A stretch of DNA of 64,000 bases. Source: an uncultured bacterium (GTDB lineage Bacteria > Verrucomicrobiota > Lentisphaeria > Victivallales > UBA1829). A program made the translations under genes and the position numbers. The DNA lies in the NCBI GenBank assembly GCA_902762495.1, contig CACWOL010000004.1, positions 1 through 64,000 on the forward strand, in the 5' to 3' direction. The notes below the pieces were generated by a model, which searched no databases, was not told where the DNA came from, and was given only the letters and a program-made list of their open reading frames with translations. This document shows, one piece after another, positions 34,653 to 42,180 of the stretch (position 1 is its first letter; each line of letters opens with the position of its first letter).

Positions 34653-35231
34653 TCAGCGGGCGGCCTTGTCCGTGCGCTCGATCTGAAGAAAATTCGCCGC
34701 GCCGAGCTGACGGATCCCTGTGAGCTTCCACGGGCCGGACGGCGGACGCAGGGCGCACTGGAAATCGGGCAGTTCCCAGTAGAAGACTGCGCCGCGCGTC
34801 CAGTCGTTGAACGTCCCGTCCGAGGTCAGCGCCGCCAGCATCTCCATGGACTTGGCGTAGGGCGGATCGGCGAACACGATGTCCGGGCACGGCGGCAGGA
34901 TCCGCACTTTCAGCGAGGCGGGCAGCGTGCCCGGCACGACCTGAAGTCGCGCGGGCGATTTCGTATGCTCGAACCGGGCGATGTTGTGCCGGATGAGCGC
35001 AAGCGCGTCGGGCGACTCCTCGGCGAAGACCACCGTGGATGCGCCGCGGCTGGCGGCCTCCAGCCCCATGCAGCCGGACCCGGCGAAGAGGTCGGCGAAC
35101 GTCTTCCCCCCGATGGAGCCGATGCTGTCGAAGAACGCCCGGCGGGCGCGCACCGAGGTCGGACGCACACCGCGTCCTTCGGGCAGTTCGCCCAGTTTCA
35201 GTCCCAGCGCGGTCCCGGCGGTGATTTCCAT
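34653..35231 (-). CDS. rsmD: 16S rRNA (guanine966-N2)-methyltransferase
   Basis: This 192-residue class I methyltransferase modifies G966 of 16S rRNA. It has the family start GRGVRPTSVRARRAFFDSIG (about 19-38), SAM motif DLFAGSGCMGLEAASRG (about 46-62) and catalytic motif IVFADPPYAKS (about 117-127). ATG 35231 is chosen because AGGAG lies seven bases upstream. The promoter at 35305-35333 faces away from the RAM gene promoter. Confidence 0.93.
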   Translation of the reverse strand: MEITAGTALGLKLGELPEGRGVRPTSVRARRAFFDSIGSIGGKTFADLFAGSGCMGLEAASRGASTVVFAEESPDALALIRHNIARFEHTKSPARLQVVPGTLPASLKVRILPPCPDIVFADPPYAKSMEMLAALTSDGTFNDWTRGAVFYWELPDFQCALRPPSGPWKLTGIRQLGAANFLQIERTDKAAR

Positions 35232-35304
35232 GGTTTCGGCTCCTGTTTTTTCATGATGGCGGCGGACGGAATCGCCGGAGCGAAGTATCGCCTCCGGCAT
35301 ACTT

Positions 35305-35333
35305 AATATGCCCCGTTTTGACGGAAAATGCAA
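35305..35333 (-). promoter_or_regulatory. Promoter of rsmD
   Basis: TTGCAT (35333-35328), 17-base spacer, CATATT (35310-35305) on the minus strand. A hairpin (GCCGGAG, 11-base loop, CTCCGGC; 35274-35298) lies in the untranslated leader. Confidence 0.5.
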
Positions 35334-35373
35334 TCTTTCCACGAAAAAAAACGCATTTTTCGTGCTTTCGGGC

Positions 35374-35401
35374 TTGCATTTCCCGAACAATGGGCTATCT
35401 T
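35374..35401 (+). promoter_or_regulatory. Promoter of the RAM-domain gene
   Basis: TTGCAT (35374-35379), 16-base spacer, TATCTT (35396-35401), divergent from the rsmD promoter. Confidence 0.55.
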
Positions 35402-35495
35402 AGCGGGTATAAGAGTTTCCGGCGCATCCGCGCCCGTTATTCGACAACATCAGACATTCATCATAACACACAAACCTGAAAAGGAACCCCGAACC

Positions 35496-35771
35496 ATGAT
35501 CACCGCAATCATTCTGGTCAACGTCGAACGTCAGAGCCTCGCAGCCGTCACGAAAGAAATCCTCGCCGTCGACGGCATCGTCGAAGTCCACGCAGTCGTC
35601 GGTGAATACGACCTCGCCGCCATCGCCCGCGTGAAAGATCAGCAGCAGCTCTCCGCAATCATCGCCGACAAGATGTGCAACCAGATCCCCGGCATCACCC
35701 ATACGAAGACCCTCCTCTCCCTCAACGCGCAGTACAACTACGACGCCGCGAAGGCCTACGGGATGGAATAA
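35496..35771 (+). CDS. Stand-alone Lrp/AsnC ligand-binding (RAM) domain protein
   Basis: This 91-residue protein consists only of the alpha/beta RAM domain that binds amino acids in Lrp/AsnC regulators: AIILVNVERQSLAAVTKEIL, then IVEVHAVVGEYDLAAIARV and the closing ITHTKTLLSLNAQYNYD. There is no helix-turn-helix. Such domains form ring-shaped oligomers and may sense amino acids for another protein. The ATG follows AAGGAACC. The gene is monocistronic, with its own promoter and a strong terminator at 35804. Confidence 0.88.
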   Translation: MITAIILVNVERQSLAAVTKEILAVDGIVEVHAVVGEYDLAAIARVKDQQQLSAIIADKMCNQIPGITHTKTLLSLNAQYNYDAAKAYGME

Positions 35772-35803
35772 AAACTGCCCGCACCGCGGGTGATGCACTG
35801 CAT

Positions 35804-35835
35804 GGACGGCGCCGTCATGACGCCGTCCCATTTTT
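35804..35835 (+). terminator. Rho-independent terminator of the RAM-domain gene
   Basis: GGACGGCG (35804-35811) pairs with CGCCGTCC (35821-35828), followed by ATTTTT. Confidence 0.85.
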
Positions 35836-36005
35836 CGGCCTTTTTCATGTTTCCGGCCTGTTTTTTCGCGTTTTCTTTAGAAAGTCGCGTTTTTTTCTAA
35901 AAAAAAGACACGTTTTTTTCCGGTTCGGATTTGAAATTCCGGCAAACAGGATGTAGTGTACATATTGTATCAGATAATTTTCACGCAATTACAGGAGTCC
36001 CGGTA

Positions 36006-37472
36006 ATGAGCAAAGCCAGCAAGGTCATCAATATTTTTATTTTCGTCTTTGCGATCGTCGTGGTCGTCTTCGGCGTGCTTCTCTTCCAGAAGAGGGAGCA
36101 GATCACCCAGGCGCGGTCGGACATCGCCCGCACGGTGGAAAAGGTCTCCGGCAAGATCGATCCGTCCGCGGCCATCCCCGCCGACGACCTCAAGATCAGC
36201 AAGACCCCGGCCGAGGTCAAGGAAGCCATGGTCAAGCTGGAATCCGCGGTCGAAAAGATCGTCAAGCAGCGCAACGCCATCGCCGAGAACCTCACCGACG
36301 TGACCAACGCCGTGCTTGAAAAGGCGTTCTACGGCGAAGGCGACGAGCCGTTCATCGTCGAGTCCGGCAGCCTGACCAACTACAAGACCACCGACGGCAC
36401 CCTCGCCGAGATCAAGACCCATATCGGCGAACGCATGGAATACTTCAACGTCCGCGACAAGCACCTCTCCGAGTTCATGTCCAAGGACGGCGCCAACCTC
36501 GGCATGCCCGCCAGAAACTACGCGTTCTCCGCGGACAACGCCAAGCTCGCGAACGCCCTCAACGAACTCCTCGCGAAGACGAACGACACCGTCGAACGCA
36601 TGAAAGCCTTCCGCGGCCACATCGTCACCATCTCCGGCCAGATCTCTCCCGACTCCAAGGAGCTCGATCTGAACTCCCAGGAATACAACCGCCTCCTCCG
36701 CGAAAACGTCACCACGATCGAAGAGTTCGTCAACCGGCACAACCAGCTGATCAAGGACAACGAAGAACTCCGCATCCGCGTGGAACGTGCGGAGGTCAGC
36801 CTCGGAACGGCGGACGAAAACACCGCCAATTTCAAGCGCGTCGCCGAGGAGCTTTCCCAGAAGCTCGCCGAAGCGGAAAAAGAAATCATCCGCCTCAGAA
36901 AGATCATCGACCCGACCGGTTCCGGCGAGGAAAATGCCATCAACATCGACTTCGCTGTCCTGAAGGACCTCGTCGGCAAAGTCGTTTACGTGAATGAGCA
37001 GTACGGCTACATCACCGTCGATATCGGTTCCGAAAGCAACGTGATCCGTTCCAACGGTGAACGTCTCCGCGCCGCCGTTCCGGAAGGCGCCGTCCTGACC
37101 ATCGCGACCAGCCTTGAACCCGAGACCGCCAAGTTCATCTGCAAAGCGCAGGTCATCCGTCTCCGCGCCAATGCCTCCGTCGCCACCATCCTCGCTTCCC
37201 CCGGCGGTTCCTTCACCTATCCGAGCGTCGGCGACGTGGTCTACTTCTCGCAGGCTGACATCGCGACCATGAAGTCCGCATACGCAGAAAAACTGCGCAA
37301 GGAAGCCGAAGACCGCGCCGCCCTCGAACAGGCGCAGTCCATGCAGGACTTCAACGACATCATGACCGGCGAAGACGAATCCGACGATACCGGCATCGAC
37401 ACGGGCGACGACTTCCTCAACGAAGAAGACGACCTCGGCCTCGACGACGACGGCTTCGGCGAGGAAGAATAA
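36006..37472 (+). CDS. Single-pass membrane protein with long coiled coil and acidic tail
   Basis: The protein has 488 residues. An N-terminal membrane segment (VINIFIFVFAIVVVVFGVLLF, about 7-27) is followed by mostly helical, coiled-coil-forming sequence (30-310). A compact beta-rich domain comes next (LVGKVVYVNEQYGYITVDIGSE, about 318-430), then a strongly acidic tail of Asp, Glu and Gly. The bulk is probably outside the cytoplasm. The start is the ATG after CCCGGTA at 36006; a later start would cut the membrane segment. The tiny membrane gene at 37503 follows in 30 bases and may be a partner. No family recognised. Confidence 0.8.
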   Translation: MSKASKVINIFIFVFAIVVVVFGVLLFQKREQITQARSDIARTVEKVSGKIDPSAAIPADDLKISKTPAEVKEAMVKLESAVEKIVKQRNAIAENLTDVTNAVLEKAFYGEGDEPFIVESGSLTNYKTTDGTLAEIKTHIGERMEYFNVRDKHLSEFMSKDGANLGMPARNYAFSADNAKLANALNELLAKTNDTVERMKAFRGHIVTISGQISPDSKELDLNSQEYNRLLRENVTTIEEFVNRHNQLIKDNEELRIRVERAEVSLGTADENTANFKRVAEELSQKLAEAEKEIIRLRKIIDPTGSGEENAINIDFAVLKDLVGKVVYVNEQYGYITVDIGSESNVIRSNGERLRAAVPEGAVLTIATSLEPETAKFICKAQVIRLRANASVATILASPGGSFTYPSVGDVVYFSQADIATMKSAYAEKLRKEAEDRAALEQAQSMQDFNDIMTGEDESDDTGIDTGDDFLNEEDDLGLDDDGFGEEE

Positions 37473-37502
37473 TCTCCGACCTCAAACAGGAAAGGCACTC
37501 AC

Positions 37503-37610
37503 ATGTTCAGATCCAAGTTCTTTCTTGCAGTCGCGGCGATTACGCTCCTCGTCCTCATCGCCACGGTCGTCATGCAGGTCATGGAAATGCGCGAGTACAT
37601 GATGTTCTGA
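37503..37610 (+). CDS. Small single-pass membrane protein (35 residues)
   Basis: ATG 37503 follows a strong ribosome site (AGGAAAGG, eight bases). The 35-residue product is almost one membrane helix (FFLAVAAITLLVLIATVVMQV) with a short polar tail (MEMREYMMF). It lies between the coiled-coil protein and a 53-residue putative lipoprotein, all close together, suggesting a small complex. Confidence 0.65.
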   Translation: MFRSKFFLAVAAITLLVLIATVVMQVMEMREYMMF

Positions 37611-37614
37611 CGCC

Positions 37615-37776
37615 ATGATGCTCCGTTATCTCATCCTCAGCATTCTCGCGGCGGCGCTTTTTCTGAGCGCCGCCGCTTGTTCTACCCCGCAGGAGCGCTC
37701 CGGCCGCAATCCGAAGCCGTTCAACTCCCCCGCCGCTTGGGAGACCAATCCCTACGGCGACGTGTTCCGCAACTGA
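37615..37776 (+). CDS. Small putative lipoprotein (53 residues)
   Basis: The 53-residue product has a hydrophobic signal (LRYLILSILAAALFLSAAA) ending at a Cys at position 21. The lipobox (SAAAC) lacks the usual Leu at -3. A short polar Pro/Asn-rich tail follows. It starts four bases after the previous gene and ends 34 bases before aroE. Comparable to tiny outer-membrane lipoproteins such as LptM only in size and layout. Confidence 0.55.
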   Translation: MMLRYLILSILAAALFLSAAACSTPQERSGRNPKPFNSPAAWETNPYGDVFRN

Positions 37777-37810
37777 TTTTCCGCACCACCTTTCCACGCG
37801 AGGTCCCGTC

Positions 37811-38665
37811 ATGTCCTCCGCCTCCACGCTTCATTTCGACGTCATCGGCGACCCCATTGGCCATTCCAAGTCCCCGCTCATGCACAACGCCGCGTTCCGC
37901 GCGCTCGGCATCGACGCCGACTACACGGCGGTCCACGTTACGCGCGAGGGTCTGCCCGCTTTCCTCGAATCCGCCCGGACCACGCTCAGCGGATTCAACA
38001 TCACCGTCCCCCACAAAAACGCCGTGATCCCGTTCCTCGACGGCATCACCCCGCGCGCCGCGCTCGCGGGCAGCGTCAATACGGTCTCCGTCCGCGACGG
38101 CAAGCTCTTCGGCGACACGACCGACGCGACCGGGCTGGAACGTGCCGTGCAGGAGGTCTTCGGGCTTCGGCTGAAGGGCGCGAACGTCTGCATCCTCGGC
38201 TGCGGCGGCGTGGTCCGTGCGCTGGCGTTCCATCTGGCGGACGCCAGTTGCGCCCGCCTCTGCATCCTGAACCGCACGGCGGAAAAAGCCGCGCTGCTCA
38301 CGGACGAGATTCTGAAGCACGCCCCTGTGTTCGACTGCAGATTCGCCGCGCTCGACGATCTTCCGTCCGTAAAGAAGGCGCTCGACGGCACAGGTCTGGT
38401 CATCCAGTGCACCAGCCTCGGACTCCGCGATGGCGACGGCTCGCCGATCGACCCGGATTTGATCCCCTCCTCCGCCTGCCTCTTCGACACCATCTACCGC
38501 GAAACGGACATTCTGGTCCGCTGCCGCAAACGCGGACTCCGCGTCTCCGGCGGTCTGCCGATGCTCGTGCATCAGGGCGCGGAATCGTTCCGCATCTGGA
38601 CCGGCCGGGAGGCTCCGGTGGACGTCATGCGCGCCGCCGCTGAAGGAGGACAAGTCCTCCACTGA
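37811..38665 (+). CDS. aroE: Shikimate dehydrogenase
   Basis: The enzyme reduces 3-dehydroshikimate to shikimate with NADPH (aromatic amino acid route). It has 284 residues, normal length. Substrate site IGDPIGHSKSPLMHNAAF (about 12-29), catalytic Lys in NITVPHKN (about 63-70), NTVSVRDGKLFGDTTDATG (about 89-107) and the nucleotide loop ILGCGGVVRALAFHL (about 128-142) are all present. The usual GAGG is GCGG here. The last codons (EGGQVLH-stop) are provided by the 20-base palindrome at 38645-38664. Confidence 0.95.
   Translation: MSSASTLHFDVIGDPIGHSKSPLMHNAAFRALGIDADYTAVHVTREGLPAFLESARTTLSGFNITVPHKNAVIPFLDGITPRAALAGSVNTVSVRDGKLFGDTTDATGLERAVQEVFGLRLKGANVCILGCGGVVRALAFHLADASCARLCILNRTAEKAALLTDEILKHAPVFDCRFAALDDLPSVKKALDGTGLVIQCTSLGLRDGDGSPIDPDLIPSSACLFDTIYRETDILVRCRKRGLRVSGGLPMLVHQGAESFRIWTGREAPVDVMRAAAEGGQVLH
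38645..38664 (+). repeat. 20-base palindromic repeat at the end of aroE
   Basis: GGAGGACAAGTCCTCCACTG is identical to the reverse complement of 7829-7848. It contains the perfect palindrome GGAGGAC-AA-GTCCTCC and forms the end of the coding sequence in both places. Confidence 0.85.
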
Positions 38666-38733
38666 AGTAATACGCTGCTTCGCTCGCGCACGAAAATTAT
38701 GCGTGTTTTCCGCCACAAAAACACGCTTTGGAT

Positions 38734-38761
38734 TTGCATTCCGCCGATTTTGTGATATATT
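38734..38761 (+). promoter_or_regulatory. Promoter of rpmF-plsX
   Basis: TTGCAT (38734-38739), 16-base spacer ending TTTTGTGA, TATATT (38756-38761), about 58 bases before rpmF. Confidence 0.65.
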
Positions 38762-38819
38762 ATTTAATTCAAGATGTTGATTCATACCATATCATAACTG
38801 CTAACCAAGGAGTCTTATC

Positions 38820-38999
38820 ATGGCAGTCCCGAAACGCAAAGTCTCGAAAATGAAACGCCGCCAGCGCCAGGCCGCGAACCGTTACGAAGGCGTTCAGGCT
38901 TCGTTCTGCAAGGAATGCGGCAAGCCCGTCGCTCCGCACTCCGTCTGCACCGCCTGCGGCATGTACAAAGGCCGCCAGGTCCTGACCGTCGCCGAGTAA
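38820..38999 (+). CDS. rpmF: 50S ribosomal protein L32
   Basis: This 59-residue protein starts AVPKRKVSKMKRRQRQA, typical of L32. A zinc ribbon of two Cys pairs (FCKECG near 31, VCTACG near 46) is intact, so this is the zinc-binding form. AAGGAG lies about eight bases upstream. rpmF next to plsX is a very common bacterial arrangement. Confidence 0.97.
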   Translation: MAVPKRKVSKMKRRQRQAANRYEGVQASFCKECGKPVAPHSVCTACGMYKGRQVLTVAE

Positions 39000-39044
39000 T
39001 TTCCCGAGCAATATTCCCCCTCAAATCCAACCGGAGTCGTTTCG

Positions 39045-40109
39045 ATGAGGATCGCGGTTGATGCAATGGGCGGCGATTACGCGCCCGCCGTCGTGGTCGA
39101 AGCCGTCGCCGACGCCCTGCGGATGATCCCTGATGTGGAGATCCTGCTCGTCGGTCACCTGGAAAAACTCGCCTATTACCTTCAGAAAGAACACCTGAAG
39201 GAAGGTCCGCGTCTCCAGCTCGTCCACGCCGAGGAAGTCGTCGAAATGGGCGAACCCTCGACCACCTCGATCCGCGCAAAGAAACACTCCTCCATCACGG
39301 TCTGCGCCACGCTTGCCGCCGAAGGCAAGGCCGACGCGGTCATCTCCGCCGGACACACCGGCGCGGCCGTGGCGGCGTCCAAGGTCAAGATGCGCATCCT
39401 GAAGGGCGTCGACCGCCCCGCCATCGCGACCTTCATGCCCGCGGTCGGCGGCAGGTTCATCCTGGTCGACGCCGGCGCGAACACCGACTGCACGCCGCTG
39501 AACCTCGCGCAGTTCGCCATCTTCGGCGAGGTCTACGCGCAGATGTTCCAGAACATCGAAAAGCCGCGCATCGGCCTGATCTCCGTCGGCGGCGAGGACA
39601 TCAAGGGCAACGAACTCACCAAGGAAGCGTTCAAGATCCTCTCGAACATGCCCATCAACTTCGTGGGCAACGTCGAGGGGCACGACATGTTCTTCCACAG
39701 CGCCGACGTCGTCGTCTGCGACGGCTTCTCCGGCAACCTCGTCCTGAAGACCGCCGAAAGCATCGCCTCCGCCATCCGGCACTGGCTGAAGGAAAGCATC
39801 ATGAAGAATGCCATCCGGAAGACTGGCGCTCTGCTCGCGCAACAGGCGTTCGCCGATGTGAAGGCCATCAGCAATTTCGAAGAGTACGGCGGAGCCCCGC
39901 TCCTCGGACTCAACGGCGTCTGCATCATCGGACACGGCGCGTCCACGCCGAAGGCCGTCCGCAACGCCATCAAGGTCGCGAACGATTTCGCGAAGCGCGG
40001 CCTCCCGAGCCGCATTTCCGAGCGCATCACCGAGTGCGGCATCGAATTCGCGCCGCCTCAGCACCGCACGCCCCCGCCCGATCAGCCGCCGCTGACCACG
40101 CATCTCTGA
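39045..40109 (+). CDS. plsX: Phosphate acyltransferase PlsX
   Basis: The enzyme makes acyl-phosphate from acyl-ACP for phospholipid synthesis. The start MRIAVDAMGGDYAP is diagnostic. VISAGHTGAAVAASKVKM (about 103-120), PAIATFMPAV, LVDAGANTDCTP (about 144-155) and GFSGNLVLKTAE (about 228-239) follow. It has 354 residues with a Pro-rich C-terminal tail after the catalytic core. It is cotranscribed with rpmF. Confidence 0.97.
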   Translation: MRIAVDAMGGDYAPAVVVEAVADALRMIPDVEILLVGHLEKLAYYLQKEHLKEGPRLQLVHAEEVVEMGEPSTTSIRAKKHSSITVCATLAAEGKADAVISAGHTGAAVAASKVKMRILKGVDRPAIATFMPAVGGRFILVDAGANTDCTPLNLAQFAIFGEVYAQMFQNIEKPRIGLISVGGEDIKGNELTKEAFKILSNMPINFVGNVEGHDMFFHSADVVVCDGFSGNLVLKTAESIASAIRHWLKESIMKNAIRKTGALLAQQAFADVKAISNFEEYGGAPLLGLNGVCIIGHGASTPKAVRNAIKVANDFAKRGLPSRISERITECGIEFAPPQHRTPPPDQPPLTTHL

Positions 40110-40134
40110 TGCCCGCCGAGGGAGAGGCCCGGAC

Positions 40135-40737
40135 ATGACCGCAATTCAGGCTCGCACTCTCATCCTCGCTGGCGTTCTCGCCTCATCCGCATGTATCCCG
40201 TGCGCCGCCGTGCTGTGCGCGCAGGAAGTCACCGAAGTCCCCGTTTCCTCCGCAGCCTCCGCGTCCACGAAGGACAAGGTCGTCAACGCCATTGAAGGCA
40301 TCAAGTCCGGCGACATCTCCGCCGCGAAGGAAGCCGTCGCGTTCGACCGTCTCCTCAGCTACACACTCATCCGCATTTCCGACTGCTGGACCCTCTGCAA
40401 ACAGGAAATGATCCTCGCGAAGGAATGCGCCCGCCAGGAGGCCGTCCAGACGGCCAAGGACATCTTCACCAAGGGCAAGGACGCCGCCATGGGACAAGGC
40501 CGCGAAGCCATCCTGGATGCGCTCCCTCTGCTCACCATTTCCGGCAAGGACGAGCTTCTGGACGATCCGGCGTCCGCATCCGCGCCCGCTTCTTCCGCCG
40601 CCGCGCCGGGCAGCAGCAACGACCCGGCGAAGATCCGCGAGTCCATTCAGAACCAGCTGAGCAATCCTGCCACCTCCGGCAGCACCGATCCCGCTCAGAC
40701 CCGCGAAGCCGTCCAGAGCAATATCCGCAAAAACTGA
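40135..40737 (+). CDS. Small exported protein, unknown function
   Basis: The protein has 200 residues. An N-terminal hydrophobic stretch (TLILAGVLASSACIPCAAVLCAQ) acts as signal peptide. Residues 45-130 are helical with three cysteines (CWTLC, ECARQ). The C-terminus is low-complexity Ala/Ser/Pro. GGGAGAGG precedes the ATG. It follows plsX by 25 bases, so it may be part of that operon. No family recognised. Confidence 0.7.
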   Translation: MTAIQARTLILAGVLASSACIPCAAVLCAQEVTEVPVSSAASASTKDKVVNAIEGIKSGDISAAKEAVAFDRLLSYTLIRISDCWTLCKQEMILAKECARQEAVQTAKDIFTKGKDAAMGQGREAILDALPLLTISGKDELLDDPASASAPASSAAAPGSSNDPAKIRESIQNQLSNPATSGSTDPAQTREAVQSNIRKN

Positions 40738-40812
40738 TCCCCGGTCCCGTTCCGCATCCGTCCGCGCAAACAGCGATTTTTTATCAAAAAGAGTTAAATA
40801 TAGGATTCATGT

Positions 40813-40840
40813 TTGACTTTTTCCTGCACGCGGATATATT
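40813..40840 (+). promoter_or_regulatory. Promoter of the 40907-41997 gene pair
   Basis: TTGACT (40813-40818), 16-base spacer, TATATT (40835-40840). Its start point falls at about 40847, which argues against the ATG at 40844 as start of the next gene. Confidence 0.65.
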
Positions 40841-40906
40841 ATCATGAAAACAGCGGACTCAAAAAAAGCTGTTTCCACATCAAAACATCGCAGGGGAATA
40901 CACCGA

Positions 40907-41479
40907 ATGACATCCGGCGGGACATATGACGGGCAGGCGGAACAGCATCCGCCGGCGCGCGTCTTCATCATTGCGAAACGCGTCCTCTTCATCTGCATGC
41001 TCCTGTTTCCCGTTGTCGTCCTCGGATGCTTCGGCATCACGCAGTGGATTTACAACATCCGGCATCCCTCGGAGATGAACGATACCCAAAGCCCCCTGCC
41101 CGGCGCATCGGCACCGGAACTGTCTGTTTTGAACGGCATCGAACCCGAAATCGCCGGAAAATACGACCTGACCGATTTTGAGTTCAAATACCGGGACGGC
41201 GCACTCCGCATCAAAATCAAGACCGCCGCAAGGGATGCGCGTCGCGTCCGCGCCGGGCAGGCGTTCGCGATCATGGAGGACATCCGCAAATTGCGCGGGA
41301 CGATGCCGGGGATGCCGTCGTATGCATGGGTGCTGGAGATCGACCACGACGCGCCGGACGGCGGCATGACGTTCGTGCTGCCGGACACGGTCCGCGGTTA
41401 CGAAGAGGAACATCGATGGCACAATGCCGCGCTGTACGAGGACTCGCCCGCGCAGACGGGGAAGGAGGCGCGGCCGTGA
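40907..41479 (+). CDS. Small membrane-anchored protein, paralogue 1
   Basis: The protein has 190 residues with one membrane segment (VLFICMLLFPVVVLGCFGI, about 28-46) and an extracytoplasmic domain. ATG 40907 is preferred over 40844 because GGGGA lies nine bases upstream and the promoter at 40813-40840 would place 40844 at or before the transcription start. The domain pattern E-I-x-x-K-Y, F-x-x-K-x-R, ITEDI/MEDIRKLR, YxLEFDH is shared with the next gene, so the two are paralogues. The stop overlaps the GTG of the next gene (GTGA). Confidence 0.75.
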   Translation: MTSGGTYDGQAEQHPPARVFIIAKRVLFICMLLFPVVVLGCFGITQWIYNIRHPSEMNDTQSPLPGASAPELSVLNGIEPEIAGKYDLTDFEFKYRDGALRIKIKTAARDARRVRAGQAFAIMEDIRKLRGTMPGMPSYAWVLEIDHDAPDGGMTFVLPDTVRGYEEEHRWHNAALYEDSPAQTGKEARP

Positions 41480-41997
41480 AGAAACTGACCTTCTGGGAAA
41501 AGATCGACGGCGTTTTCGGCGTCGGGACGTTCCTGCTGCTGTTGCTGCTGGACCTGCCGTTTCTGCTCGTGCCGCTCATGCTGATCCGCTACGACAACCA
41601 CCGGAAAGACGGGATCGCACTGCACGAGCGCGCCTCGGACCGCCTCATCAACAAATTCATCCGGCCCGAGATCGAAACGAAGTACAAAACCAAGGCTTTC
41701 CGCGTGAAGAGCCGCTTCAACAACGCCGCCATCCGGATCGAAACTGACGGCGCGGGGCAGTACGCCGGGATCACGGAGGACATCCTCCGGCTCGCGCGGG
41801 AGCCCGATATCCCGGCAAAACAGACACCGGAGGAACGGGGCACGGTTCAGGATCTCCGGAAGAGTTATATTCTTGAGTTCGACCACACTTCGGAGGACAG
41901 GGGCGTCACCGTCTTCTGCGCGAACGGGCACGGACATCCCTTCTACAGCACACCGTGGCACACGTCTGAGTTCTGGCCGGAAAAGAACGTCAAGTAG
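41476..41997 (+). CDS. Small membrane-anchored protein, paralogue 2
   Basis: The protein has 173 residues with a membrane segment (FLLLLLLDLPFLLVPLML, about 18-35). A soluble domain follows with PEIETKYKTKAFRVKSRF, ITEDILRLAREPD and SYILEFDHTSEDRGVTVFCANG, each with a counterpart in the preceding gene. GTG 41476 follows AAGGAGG by seven bases and overlaps the previous stop by four bases. Function unknown. Confidence 0.75.
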   Translation: MKKLTFWEKIDGVFGVGTFLLLLLLDLPFLLVPLMLIRYDNHRKDGIALHERASDRLINKFIRPEIETKYKTKAFRVKSRFNNAAIRIETDGAGQYAGITEDILRLAREPDIPAKQTPEERGTVQDLRKSYILEFDHTSEDRGVTVFCANGHGHPFYSTPWHTSEFWPEKNVK

Positions 41998-42072
41998 AGT
42001 TAAGACTCACGTTATTAACGCTTCCGCCTGCATTTTTTCCGCGTTTTTTACCGTGATGCGCCTCTTTTCCCG

Positions 42073-42101
42073 TTGAAAAACACTCTTCGGGCATTTATTG
42101 T
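42073..42101 (+). promoter_or_regulatory. Promoter of the GH31 gene
   Basis: TTGAAA (42073-42078), 17-base spacer, TATTGT (42096-42101), 79 bases before the ATG. Confidence 0.5.
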
Positions 42102-42180
42102 ATAGGCGTGTCCGCAAACGCGAACCGTTTTTTCGAACCGTTTCATCACTCCACAATCAAGTTCCCAAGGAGATTGTAAC

